Below are positions 1 to 7,317 of a stretch of 64,000 bases of DNA, piece by piece. The position numbers and the translations under genes are program-made. The notes below the pieces were generated by a model, which saw only the letters and a program-made list of their open reading frames with translations, ran no database searches and was not told where the DNA came from. The stretch spans positions 62,001-126,000 of the forward strand of contig NZ_LASZ01000002.1 of NCBI RefSeq assembly GCF_001014645.1. Reading direction: 5' to 3'. The DNA comes from Luteimonas sp. FCS-9. GTDB taxonomy: Bacteria > Pseudomonadota > Gammaproteobacteria > Xanthomonadales > Xanthomonadaceae. Position 1 is the stretch's first letter; the number at the start of each line of letters is the position of its first letter.

Positions 1-640
1 CGGTCATCACCGGGTCGCCGGTGCGCGCGTCGAAGTCGATGCCCTTGTGGAACTGGCCGCCGCGGCCGAACGGATCGGCCCGGTAGCCGTAGGACGAGGT
101 CACGAAGCTGCTGGTGACCGGGGAACGCGAGGGCAGCGCGTCGCGCTGGAGCTTGCGGTCGAGCAGCAGCGCCTCGAGCACCGAGAGCTGCTGGCCGGAG
201 TGCGTCAGGTCGCCTTCGAGCGCGTCGAGACCGCCGAGCAGCTTGCCGGCCGGCATGTCCTGCGCCGGTTCCGGGCCACCGACGCCGACCGTGCGGTCGA
301 AGTCGAACTCGCCGTCCTCCAGTCCCGCGCCGCGGGCGAGCCGGTCGCCGAGCGCGTTGAGCCGGTTGGCCTGGGCCTGCAGCTCGCCCAGCCGGGCGGC
401 CAGGGCGTTGACCTCGCGCTGGGCCTCGCGGCGGGTCTCGTCCAGGTTGCGCTCGTGCGCCGCGGCGACGCCGTGCAGGCGCGCGATCTCGGCCGAGTTC
501 ATCGCGCCGGCACCGCACATGCCGGCGGCGGCGATCACGATCGCCATCGACACGGGCCGGCGACGGGCCAGGATGCGAGCCCTGCGGGCCACCTGCGCGG
601 CGACGCCGCGCATATCATTCAACAAGGTTTTGACGGTCAT
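1..640 (-). CDS. M23-family peptidoglycan metallopeptidase, C-terminus cut by window edge
   Basis: Reading leftward from an ATG at 640, the visible ~213 residues show a short basic N-terminus, one membrane segment (about residues 25-45), a coiled-coil-like stretch rich in Ala/Glu/Arg (about 50-90), and then the start of a LytM/M23 domain. That domain has the typical SYGYRADPFG lead-in and the first zinc motif HKGID at about residue 197. The second HxH motif and the stop lie beyond the left edge. M23 enzymes of this layout are membrane-anchored endopeptidases or amidase activators acting on periplasmic peptidoglycan. In Xanthomonads this gene sits between the DUF721 gene and secA, which fits the context. 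Its ATG almost touches the start of the divergent dciA. A later start at 613 is possible. Confidence 0.85.
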   Translation of the reverse strand, partial: MTVKTLLNDMRGVAAQVARRARILARRRPVSMAIVIAAAGMCGAGAMNSAEIARLHGVAAAHERNLDETRREAQREVNALAARLGELQAQANRLNALGDRLARGAGLEDGEFDFDRTVGVGGPEPAQDMPAGKLLGGLDALEGDLTHSGQQLSVLEALLLDRKLQRDALPSRSPVTSSFVTSSYGYRADPFGRGGQFHKGIDFDARTGDPVMT

Positions 641-647
641 GGTGCCA

Positions 648-1103
648 ATGTCTGATTTCCGGTCCAGATCCAAGCCATCCCGTATCGGGGCTCCGACCGC
701 CGCGCTGGACGCGGCGCTGGATGGCGCGTCGGCCGATCCGATCCGCCGGGCCATCTGGCTCGACGCATTGGACCGCCGCCTCGTTCCCCTGCTGCCTCCG
801 GCACTGGCGCCGCATGCGCGGCTGGCCAATGTCGATCGGCGCAGGCTGGTGTTCCTCGTCGATTCGCCCATCTGGCACGCCAGGCTGCGCCTGTCGGCCG
901 ATACGCTGCTCGACGCCGCCCGCTCCATCGGACTGGATGTCGACGACATCGTCGTCAGGACGTCGACCCAACCCCTGCGGCCTGCGCCGCCAGAAGCCCG
1001 CGGCGCCCTGGGCGCCCCGCCCTCGGCGGTCGCGCGCGACACGCTGCGGTCGGTCCTGGCCTCGCTCCGGCCGCCGGAAGGCGAGAAGCGCGACGGGTCG
1101 TAG
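648..1103 (+). CDS. dciA: DciA-like DUF721 protein, predicted DnaB helicase operator/loader
   Basis: A 151-residue protein with a DUF721 domain covering about residues 20-110, including the WxARLRLSADTLL segment typical of the family (near FLVDSPIWHARLR), followed by a Pro/Ala-rich disordered tail. DciA proteins load or assist the replicative helicase DnaB in bacteria lacking DnaC; that role is known from the family and not visible here. Two in-frame starts exist, ATG at 639 and at 648. An AAGG at 624-627 suits the 639 start (11 nt away); 648 gives the shorter form chosen here. It is divergent from the M23 gene with no real intergenic space, and converges on lpxC. The position next to lpxC and the M23 gene is conserved in Xanthomonadaceae. 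Confidence 0.85.
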   Translation: MSDFRSRSKPSRIGAPTAALDAALDGASADPIRRAIWLDALDRRLVPLLPPALAPHARLANVDRRRLVFLVDSPIWHARLRLSADTLLDAARSIGLDVDDIVVRTSTQPLRPAPPEARGALGAPPSAVARDTLRSVLASLRPPEGEKRDGS

Positions 1104-1419
1104 AGCGGTGGTCCTGCCGAACCCCTTCATCGGAATCAAGACCGGGTGAAGGGGACGGGGCATCGTACCGGGCATCCGCTGGCGGGGCGTTAACCGAAAG
1201 ATAACTTTTCAGAAATTAGAAGTTAAATTTCTGTTATTCAACGCATCCGCGATGAACGCAGCCGGCGTACAGATGCCGGAGTTCACGTCGCGTTCGCGGA
1301 CTTGGCGCGGCGGAGCGCCTTCGGTCAGCGCGACCGGCGCATGCGCCCGAGCGCCGTCAGGCCAGGGGAGCGCGCAGCGAAAAGGGACGCCCATCGCAGG
1401 CGGACGGGGCGCGCGGGGC
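1104..1419. other. intergenic region between dciA and lpxC with an AT-rich inverted repeat
   Basis: There is no gene I can support here. The two flanking genes converge. An AT-rich patch at about 1191-1240 stands out in this very G+C-rich sequence and contains an inverted repeat, CAGAAATT (1210-1217) and AATTTCTG (1226-1233), separated by 8 nt. The stem is A+T-only in its core and has no following T-run typical of an intrinsic terminator, so its role is open: terminator of the converging genes, protein site, or remnant of acquired DNA. The rest (1240-1419) is ordinary high-G+C sequence with no conserved reading frame. Confidence 0.5.
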
Positions 1420-2328
1420 TCAGGCGGCGACGGGGGCGCCGTAGGCCACGGGGGCGTTGTCGTGCTCGGCGAAGCTGACGAGCTCCCAGGCCGAGCGCGT
1501 CTCGAGCAGGGCGCGGACGAGCTTGTTGTTCAACGCGTGTCCGGACTTGTAGCCCTGGAACAGGCCGAGGATCGGATGGCCGGCCAGGTACAGGTCCCCG
1601 ACCGCGTCGAGGATCTTGTGGCGCACGAACTCGTTGGCGTAGCGCAGCCCGTCGTCGTTGAGCACGCGGAACTCGTCGAGCACGATCGCGTTGTCCATCG
1701 AACCGCCCAGGCCGAGGTTGCGCTCGCGCATGTACTCCAGGTCGCGCATGAAGCCGAAGGTGCGGGCGCGGCTGACCTCGCGGATGTAGGCCTCGGTCGA
1801 GAACTCGACCTCGGCGCGCGACTGCGCCAGCGGGATCGCCGGGTGGTCGAAGGCGATGGTGAAGTCGAGGCGGAACCCGTCGTAGGGCTCGAACCGCGCG
1901 ATCTTGTCGCCCTCGCGCACCTCGATCGGCGAGAGGATGCGGATGAAGCGCTTGGGTGCGGCCTGCTCGACCACGCCCGCCGACTGCAGCAGGAACACGA
2001 ACGGGCCCGAGGAGCCGTCCATGATCGGAACCTCGGCGGCCGACAGCTCGACGTACAGATTGTCGACGCCGAGCCCGGCGAGCGCCGACATCAGGTGTTC
2101 GACGGTCTGCACGTTGGCCGCGCCCAGGCTCAGCCCGGTGCACAGCGTGGTCTCGGTGACGAGTCCGCCCTGGGCAGGGATCTCGACGACCGGGTCGAGA
2201 TCGACGCGCCGGAAGACGATGCCGGTGTCCGGTGCGGCCGGACGCAGGGTCAGGAACACTTTCTCGCCGCTGTGCAGGCCGACGCCCGTCGCGCGGATCA
2301 CGTTCTTGATGGTGCGTTGGCAGGGCAT
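1420..2328 (-). CDS. lpxC: UDP-3-O-acyl-N-acetylglucosamine deacetylase LpxC
   Basis: A 302-residue cytosolic zinc deacetylase, the committed step of lipid A synthesis. It starts at the ATG giving [10 protein letters not shown], the normal family N-terminus; the frame is open further upstream but that part has no family similarity. Recognisable motifs: the [10 protein letters not shown] start of domain I, the [13 protein letters not shown] segment with a zinc-ligand His, and [10 protein letters not shown] in domain II carrying the other zinc ligands (HxxxD). Length matches the family (about 300). It is the last gene of the dcw cluster, 504 bp downstream of ftsZ, a wider gap than elsewhere in the cluster, so it may have its own promoter. 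Confidence 0.97.
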   Translation of the reverse strand: MPCQRTIKNVIRATGVGLHSGEKVFLTLRPAAPDTGIVFRRVDLDPVVEIPAQGGLVTETTLCTGLSLGAANVQTVEHLMSALAGLGVDNLYVELSAAEVPIMDGSSGPFVFLLQSAGVVEQAAPKRFIRILSPIEVREGDKIARFEPYDGFRLDFTIAFDHPAIPLAQSRAEVEFSTEAYIREVSRARTFGFMRDLEYMRERNLGLGGSMDNAIVLDEFRVLNDDGLRYANEFVRHKILDAVGDLYLAGHPILGLFQGYKSGHALNNKLVRALLETRSAWELVSFAEHDNAPVAYGAPVAA

Positions 2329-2832
2329 CGGCAGTCCGGGGGGAGAAGCGCGCCGATCATGGGCGCGGAGGCAGCGGGGCGAGATTATCACGCGGCCTGC
2401 TGAACCTGAACGGAGCGGGCCCGGGCGATGGCCAGGGATCGCGATCCGGGCGACATGGCCCGCCAACGATGGCGACGGCGGGCAAACCGGCCCGCCGGGG
2501 ACACACCCGGCGGGCCAAAAACGGCGACCTGCGGACGACAGGACGCCGGAGCTTGCGAGGACCACGGCGGCCGACGTTCCGCCGCGCGCCGGTGACGGCA
2601 CGCGGATCGGAGGACGCCGGCCAGGCGACGCGTCAGTCGGCCTGGCGGCGCAGGGCGAGACGAAGCGCTTGCGAGGCACTGCCTCGCGCTTCGTCGCGCG
2701 CCCGGCCAGGGGTTCGACCGTCGCGCTCGCGAGGCACCGCCTCGCGCGACGAGAGAACGCCCCGCGTGCTTCGCGGGGCCGGCAAAGCCGGGCCGGACCT
2801 GCCGAAGCCGAGGACGCGCGCCAGGGACGGCA
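2329..2832. other. lpxC-ftsZ intergenic region with several hairpins and a copy of the ftsZ 3' end
   Basis: 504 bp without a credible gene. It contains four inverted repeats. One is at 2489-2516 (11-bp arms GGCCCGCCGGG, with an A-run on the plus-strand side). Two at 2661-2693 and 2721-2749 share the core GCGAGGC-loop-GCCTCGC. The fourth, at 2759-2779, has 8-bp arms and is followed by a small CCGGC/GCCGG stem to 2791. The last three lie just after the ftsZ stop on the transcribed strand, so they may end or attenuate the main dcw transcript and protect its 3' end. A 22-bp exact copy of the ftsZ stop region lies at 2633-2654, exactly 200 bp from the real one. Confidence 0.6.
2611..2654 (-). repeat. 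partial direct duplication of the ftsZ 3' terminus
   Basis: Positions 2633-2654 are identical to 2833-2854, the last codons and stop of ftsZ (LRRQAD-stop). The similarity continues imperfectly outward on both copies (2611-2632 versus 2811-2832). The offset is exactly 200 bp, so the copies flank a roughly 155-bp segment carrying the three hairpins. This looks like a short duplication or the scar of an insertion beside ftsZ. Confidence 0.75.
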
Positions 2833-4119
2833 TCAGTCGGCCTGGCGGCGCAGGAACGCCGGGATGTCCAGGTAGCTGCTGTCGCTGCCGAAATCGGCGA
2901 CCTTCGGTGCATCGCCCGCGTCGCCGCGTGCCGCACCCTGGGTTGCCGGCCGTGCCGTCGGGGCCGCCGTGCCTGCGTTGCCGCGCAGCGAGGCCGCGAT
3001 GCTGTGGCCCGGGCTGTACGGGGCCACGGCATCGCCGTCGTCGATCAGCAGGCCGGTGGTGCCGTCGCGGACGCCACGCTGGTTGTTGCTGATCAGCTGC
3101 ACCTGCGGCTTGCCACGCGCGGCGCCCTCGCCGTTGAAGCCGGTGCCGCGCGCGGGCGCACGGTTCAGGCCGGTGGCGACCACGGTCACGCGGACTTCGT
3201 CCTGCATGTCGGGGTCGAGCACGGTGCCGATGACGATCGTCGCGTCCTCGCTGGCGAAGTTCTCGACCGTGCGGCCGACCTCGTCGAACTCGCTCATCGT
3301 GAAGTCCGCGCCGGCGGTGATGTTGACCAGGATGCCGTTGGCGCCGGCCAGGTTGACGTCGTCGAGCAGCGGATTCTGGATCGCGGCCTCGGCCGCGGCC
3401 TGCGCGCGATCGTCGCCGCGGGCGTGGCCGGTGCCCATCATCGCCAGGCCCATCTCGCTCATCACGGTGCGCACGTCGGCGAAGTCGACGTTGATCAGGC
3501 CCGGGCGGACGATCAGGTCGGCGATGCCCTGCACGGCGCCCAGCAGGACGTCGTTGGCGGCGCGGAAAGCCTGGATCATCGTGGCGTTGCGGCCGAGCAC
3601 GGTGATCAGCTTCTCGTTGGGGATGGTGATCAGCGAGTCGCAGTGCGCCGACATCTCCTCGATGCCCTTGAGCGCGACCTGCATGCGCCGGCGGCCCTCG
3701 AACGGGAACGGCTTGGTGACCACGGCCACCGTCAGGATGCCCATCTCCTTGGCCAGCTGGGCCACGACGGGCGCGGCGCCGGTGCCGGTGCCGCCGCCCA
3801 TGCCGGCGGTGATGAACACCATGTCGGCGCCCTGCAGCGCGTCCATGATGATCTCGCGGTCCTCGAGCGCGGCCTGGCGGCCGACTTCGGGGTTCGCGCC
3901 CGCGCCCAGGCCCTTGGTGACGCTGCTGCCGAGCTGCAGCTGCAGCTTGGCGCCGCAGTTCTTGATCGCCTGCGCGTCGGTGTTGGCGGTGATGAACTCC
4001 ACCCCGTCGACGCTGTTGTTGACCATGTGGGCGACCGCGTTGCCGCCGCCGCCGCCGACGCCGATGACCTTGATCACCGCGTTGGGAGCCATCTTCTCGA
4101 CCAGTTCGAAATGTGCCAT
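2833..4119 (-). CDS. ftsZ: cell division protein FtsZ (tubulin-like GTPase)
   Basis: A 428-residue FtsZ starting MAHFELVEKM; an AGAGGA ribosome site lies 7 nt upstream on the minus strand. The frame is open above this ATG, but that part is only translated repeat sequence. The GTP-binding domain shows the tubulin signature GGGTGTGAAPVVA (about residues 105-120), the T1-type glycine loop GGGGGNAV near residue 20, and the T7 loop with NVDFADVRTVM. A Gly/Ala/Pro-rich linker follows (about 320-410), and the end SSYLDIPAFLRRQAD is the conserved C-terminal peptide that binds FtsA and ZipA. It forms the Z-ring at midcell. It is preceded by ftsA with a 194-bp gap filled by a hairpin repeat. Confidence 0.98.
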   Translation of the reverse strand: MAHFELVEKMAPNAVIKVIGVGGGGGNAVAHMVNNSVDGVEFITANTDAQAIKNCGAKLQLQLGSSVTKGLGAGANPEVGRQAALEDREIIMDALQGADMVFITAGMGGGTGTGAAPVVAQLAKEMGILTVAVVTKPFPFEGRRRMQVALKGIEEMSAHCDSLITIPNEKLITVLGRNATMIQAFRAANDVLLGAVQGIADLIVRPGLINVDFADVRTVMSEMGLAMMGTGHARGDDRAQAAAEAAIQNPLLDDVNLAGANGILVNITAGADFTMSEFDEVGRTVENFASEDATIVIGTVLDPDMQDEVRVTVVATGLNRAPARGTGFNGEGAARGKPQVQLISNNQRGVRDGTTGLLIDDGDAVAPYSPGHSIAASLRGNAGTAAPTARPATQGAARGDAGDAPKVADFGSDSSYLDIPAFLRRQAD

Positions 4120-4138
4120 GTCCGTAGTCCTCTGAGTG

Positions 4139-4308
4139 CCGGGATTCGGGATTCGGGCTTGGGGATTCGGCAAGTCAAAAGCCGTCCCGCGCCCGCGTCC
4201 TGTTCCCGATTTAGTTGTTAGTTGATCGCGCTACTTACGAAGTACCTGCCCACCTGCCGCTCTCGCCCTTGCTTTTCCCAATCCCGAATCCCGAATCCCC
4301 AATCCCGG
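4139..4308. repeat. GGGATTC-type long inverted repeat between ftsA and ftsZ
   Basis: A G-rich arm made of GGGATTC/GGGGATTC units (4139-4170) and a complementary C-rich arm of GAATCCC units (4275-4308) enclose about 105 bp of lower-G+C sequence. Transcribed, the arms would fold into a long stem. The same design occurs at 5559-5656 and 29198-29292. The enclosed part holds the 13-bp palindrome TACTTACGAAGTA (4232-4244) and may carry an ftsZ promoter, though I see no clear one. Confidence 0.8.
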
Positions 4309-4313
4309 CCTCA

Positions 4314-5549
4314 TCAGAATTCGCCGTTGAACCACGTCTTGAGCTTCTTCAGCAGCCCGCCCGCGCGCCCGGCGGAGATCACCGGACGACGCGGATGCTC
4401 GATCTGGCTGCCCATCAGCAGCAGGCCCACGCCGCTGGCGTGGACCGGGTTGCCGACGACCTCGCCCAGGCCGGTGACGTGCTGCGGGATGCCCACGCGC
4501 ACCGGCATCTGCAGCATTTCCTCGGCCAGCTCGACGACGCCTTCCATCTTCGCGGCGCCGCCGGTGAGCACCATGCCGGCGCGCACGTGCTGCTCGAAGC
4601 CCGAGCGGCGCAGTTCGGCCTGCACCATCTCGAAGATCTCCTCGTAGCGCGCCTGCACCGCCTGCGCCAGCGACTGGCGCGGCAGCCGCCGCGGCGGCCG
4701 GTCGCCGACGCTGGGGACCTGGATCGATTCCTCGCTGGTCGCCAGCTGCGCCAGCGCGCAGGCGTAGCGGACCTTGATCTGTTCGGCCTCCGGGGTCGGC
4801 GTGCGCAGCATGTGCGCGATGTCCTCGGTGACCTTGTCGCCGGCGATCGGCAGCGACGCGGTGTGGCAGATCGCGCCCTGCACGAACACCGCAAGGTCGG
4901 TCGTGCCCGCGCCCATGTCCACCAGCACCACGCCCAGTTCGCGCTCATCGGAGGTCAACACCGCGGTGCTGGAGGCCAGCGACGAGAGGATCAGGTCGTC
5001 GATCTGCAGGCCGCAGCGCTGCACGCACTTGCTGATGTTGGCCGCGGCCGACTGCGCGCACACCACCAGGTGCGCATGCACCTCCAGGCGCACGCCGGTC
5101 ATGCCGACGGGGTTGCGGATGCCTTCCTGCGAGTCGTCGAGCACGTACTCGCGCGGGATCGCGTGCAGGATCTTCTGGTCGGCCGGGATCGCGACCGCCT
5201 TGGCGGCGTCGAGCACGCGGTCCAGGTCCGCCCAGGTCACCTCGTTGTCGCGGATCGGCACGATGCCCGGCGAGTTGCGGCACTGCACGTGGTTACCCGA
5301 GATCGACGCGTAGACCGAGCGGATCTCGCAGCCGGCCATCAGCTCGGCCTCCTCGACCGCGCGCTGGATCGACTGCACGGTCGATTCGATGTCCACGACC
5401 ACGCCGCGCTTGAGGCCGCGCGATTCGTGGCTGCCGATGCCGATCACCTCGATCGGATTGCCGGGCGAATACTCGCCGACCAGCGCCACCACCTTGGAGG
5501 TGCCGATGTCGAGTCCGACGATGAGCGTCTTGTCGCCTTTGCGGTTCAT
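4314..5549 (-). CDS. ftsA: cell division protein FtsA (actin-like Z-ring membrane anchor)
   Basis: A 411-residue protein starting [20 protein letters not shown], which is the canonical FtsA start and phosphate-1 loop. Further motifs are VVDIESTV, GAGTTDLAVF (phosphate 2) and VLTGGAAKMEG (adenosine loop), giving the actin/Hsp70 ATPase fold with the FtsA 1C domain. The extreme C-terminus LLKKLKTWFNGEF is the amphipathic helix that tethers FtsZ filaments to the inner membrane. Its ATG overlaps the ftsQ stop (ATGA arrangement). The frame is open upstream into the translated repeat element, but that is not family sequence. Confidence 0.98.
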   Translation of the reverse strand: MNRKGDKTLIVGLDIGTSKVVALVGEYSPGNPIEVIGIGSHESRGLKRGVVVDIESTVQSIQRAVEEAELMAGCEIRSVYASISGNHVQCRNSPGIVPIRDNEVTWADLDRVLDAAKAVAIPADQKILHAIPREYVLDDSQEGIRNPVGMTGVRLEVHAHLVVCAQSAAANISKCVQRCGLQIDDLILSSLASSTAVLTSDERELGVVLVDMGAGTTDLAVFVQGAICHTASLPIAGDKVTEDIAHMLRTPTPEAEQIKVRYACALAQLATSEESIQVPSVGDRPPRRLPRQSLAQAVQARYEEIFEMVQAELRRSGFEQHVRAGMVLTGGAAKMEGVVELAEEMLQMPVRVGIPQHVTGLGEVVGNPVHASGVGLLLMGSQIEHPRRPVISAGRAGGLLKKLKTWFNGEF

Positions 5550-6361
5550 GTATTGGAGCCGGGATTCGGGATGGGGGATTGGGGATTGGGGAAGGTCTGC
5601 GGCGGACTCAAGTGGAGGGCTGTTTCCAATCCCGAATCCCCAATTCCCAATCCCGGTTTCGCCCATACCAGGGCGAAACCATTCGTGTAGCGCAGGTCGG
5701 CGCGGGCGAGCGGCTCGGTGCGGTTGGCGACCAGCCGCGGCAGCATCCGCGCGAAGCGGGCGAGGCGCAGCTTGGCTTCCTGGCTACCGACCAGCACCTC
5801 GGTGCCGCTGGACAGACGGATCAGCCAGCTGCCGCGCGCATCGAGCACGACGCCTGCGATCTCGAACCCGGACGGGCGGAACAGCTCGCGCGCCTCGTTG
5901 TAGAGCGCGACGACCTCGTTGGCGCGGGCGTCCGGACCGTCGAAGCGCGGCATCGCGCCGGGCACTTCGACGCCCTCGGCCGAGAACAGCCGGCCGCGCG
6001 TCGACAGCAGGCGGCCCTCGCCCCAGCGCGCGAACGGCACGTGCTCGCCGATGCGCACTTCCAGCACGTCGGGCCAGCGCTTGCGTACTTCGACGCCGGC
6101 CACCCACGGCAGCCGTGAGACATCACGCTGCGCCTGCACCAGATCCACGGCGAAGAAGCCGCGCTGCGCGTGCGGCAGCACCGTCTCGCGCACGCGCGCC
6201 ACGTCGACCTGCTCCAGGCCGTCGTTGATGCGCAGCACGCGCAGCGGCCAGCGCTCGGCACCGATCCAGCCCTTCATCACCGCGACGACCGGCAGCGCCA
6301 CCAGCGCCAGCGCCAGCAGCCAGGCCAGGATCCGCGCCGTGGTGGCGAACGCCTGGTTCAT
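5546..6361 (-). CDS. ftsQ: cell division protein FtsQ (POTRA-domain divisome protein) with a repeat-derived C-terminal tail
   Basis: 271 residues. A short cytoplasmic start is followed by one membrane helix (about residues 9-30), the POTRA domain ([19 protein letters not shown]..., about 38-110) and the FtsQ beta domain ending at TNGFALVW (about residue 235). It bridges FtsB/FtsL to the late divisome. The last ~36 residues, rich in Pro, Asn, Gly and Ser (for example [10 protein letters not shown]), are encoded by the GGGATTC-type repeat at 5559-5656, which replaces whatever tail the protein once had; the stop then overlaps the ftsA start. The start ATG overlaps the ddlB stop. Confidence 0.96.
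   Translation of the reverse strand: MNQAFATTARILAWLLALALVALPVVAVMKGWIGAERWPLRVLRINDGLEQVDVARVRETVLPHAQRGFFAVDLVQAQRDVSRLPWVAGVEVRKRWPDVLEVRIGEHVPFARWGEGRLLSTRGRLFSAEGVEVPGAMPRFDGPDARANEVVALYNEARELFRPSGFEIAGVVLDARGSWLIRLSSGTEVLVGSQEAKLRLARFARMLPRLVANRTEPLARADLRYTNGFALVWAKPGLGIGDSGLETALHLSPPQTFPNPQSPIPNPGSNT
5559..5656. repeat. GGGATTC-type inverted repeat inside the 3' end of ftsQ
   Basis: The left arm (5559-5594) is built of GGGATTC/GGGGATTG units and the right arm (5624-5656) of the complementary GAATCCC/CCCAATCCC units, about 30 bp apart. It lies immediately before the ftsA start and is read in frame as the tail of FtsQ. It belongs to the same family as 4139-4308 and 29198-29292, with the G-rich arm first on the plus strand in all three. 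Confidence 0.85.
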
Positions 6362-7317
6362 CGCGCGACCGCCTCCGGGGTGAGCGTCGACTCGAGCACG
6401 CGCCAGCACAGCGCGGCGTAGTCCATGCCCAGTTGCGCGGCGGCCTTGGGCACCAGCGAATGGCTGGTCATGCCCGGTGCGGTGTTGACCTCGATCAGCT
6501 GGAAGCCGCGTTCGACGTCGCGCATCAGATCCACGCGTCCCCAGCCGCCACAGCCCGCGGCACGGAACGCGGCCAGCGACAGCGCGCCGATCTGCGCTTC
6601 CTCGTCCGGCGACAGGCCGGGGCACAGGTACTGGGTGTCGTCGGCGATGTACTTGGCGTGGTAGTCGTACCATTCGCCGGCCGGCACGATCCGGATCGAC
6701 GGCAGTGCGATGTCGCCAAGGATACCGACGGTCAGCTCGTCGCCGCGCACCATCTGTTCCATGAGCAGTTCGCCGTCGTAGCGGGCGGCGAACGCGATTG
6801 CGGGCGCGAGGTCGGCCTCGCCCAGTACGCGGAACACGCCGACGCTGGAACCTTCGCAGGCCGGCTTGACGAACACCGGGTAGCCCAGCGTGTCGGCCGC
6901 GGCATGGAGGTCGGCGCCCGGCGGCAGCCGGACGAAGCGCGGCGTCGGCAATCCTGCACTCGCCCACACCTGCTTGGTGCGGATCTTGTCCATCGTCAGC
7001 GCCGAGCCGAGCACGCCCGAGCCGGTGTAGGGCACGCCGAACGCGTCGAGCAGGCCCTGTACGACACCGTTCTCGCCGTCGCCGCCGTGCAGGATGTTGA
7101 ACACGCGGTCGAAGCGGCCGGCCACGATCGCCTGCGCGAGCGCCGGCACGCCGTCGACCGGGTGGGCGTCGACGCCGCGCGAGCGCAGCGCGTCGAGCAC
7201 GCCCTGCCCCGACTGCAGCGAGACCTCGCGCTCCGAGCCCGGGCCGCCGAGCAGCACGGCGACGCGGCCGAACACGGCCGGATCGGTGAAACGCGGCGGC
7301 GACAGGGACGCGCTCAT
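6358..7317 (-). CDS. ddlB: D-alanine--D-alanine ligase
   Basis: A 319-residue ATP-grasp ligase making the D-Ala-D-Ala dipeptide that MurF adds to the peptidoglycan precursor. Motifs: [19 protein letters not shown] at the N-terminus, [15 protein letters not shown], the [15 protein letters not shown] segment (tyrosine form, so a normal D-Ala-D-Ala enzyme and not a vancomycin-type D-Ala-D-Lac ligase), and the Mg/ATP-binding [13 protein letters not shown] near the end. Both junctions are 4-bp overlaps (murC before, ftsQ after), which indicates translational coupling within the dcw operon. Confidence 0.97.
   Translation of the reverse strand: MSASLSPPRFTDPAVFGRVAVLLGGPGSEREVSLQSGQGVLDALRSRGVDAHPVDGVPALAQAIVAGRFDRVFNILHGGDGENGVVQGLLDAFGVPYTGSGVLGSALTMDKIRTKQVWASAGLPTPRFVRLPPGADLHAAADTLGYPVFVKPACEGSSVGVFRVLGEADLAPAIAFAARYDGELLMEQMVRGDELTVGILGDIALPSIRIVPAGEWYDYHAKYIADDTQYLCPGLSPDEEAQIGALSLAAFRAAGCGGWGRVDLMRDVERGFQLIEVNTAPGMTSHSLVPKAAAQLGMDYAALCWRVLESTLTPEAVAR

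Noticed and set aside
114..1103. A long frame including dciA and ~170 further N-terminal residues
   Set aside because: The upstream part is antisense to the M23 gene and has no family similarity; it is a high-G+C shadow.
2633..2833. Small minus-strand frame ending in LRRQAD like FtsZ
   Set aside because: The shared end comes from the duplicated ftsZ terminus; the rest is hairpin-rich non-coding sequence.
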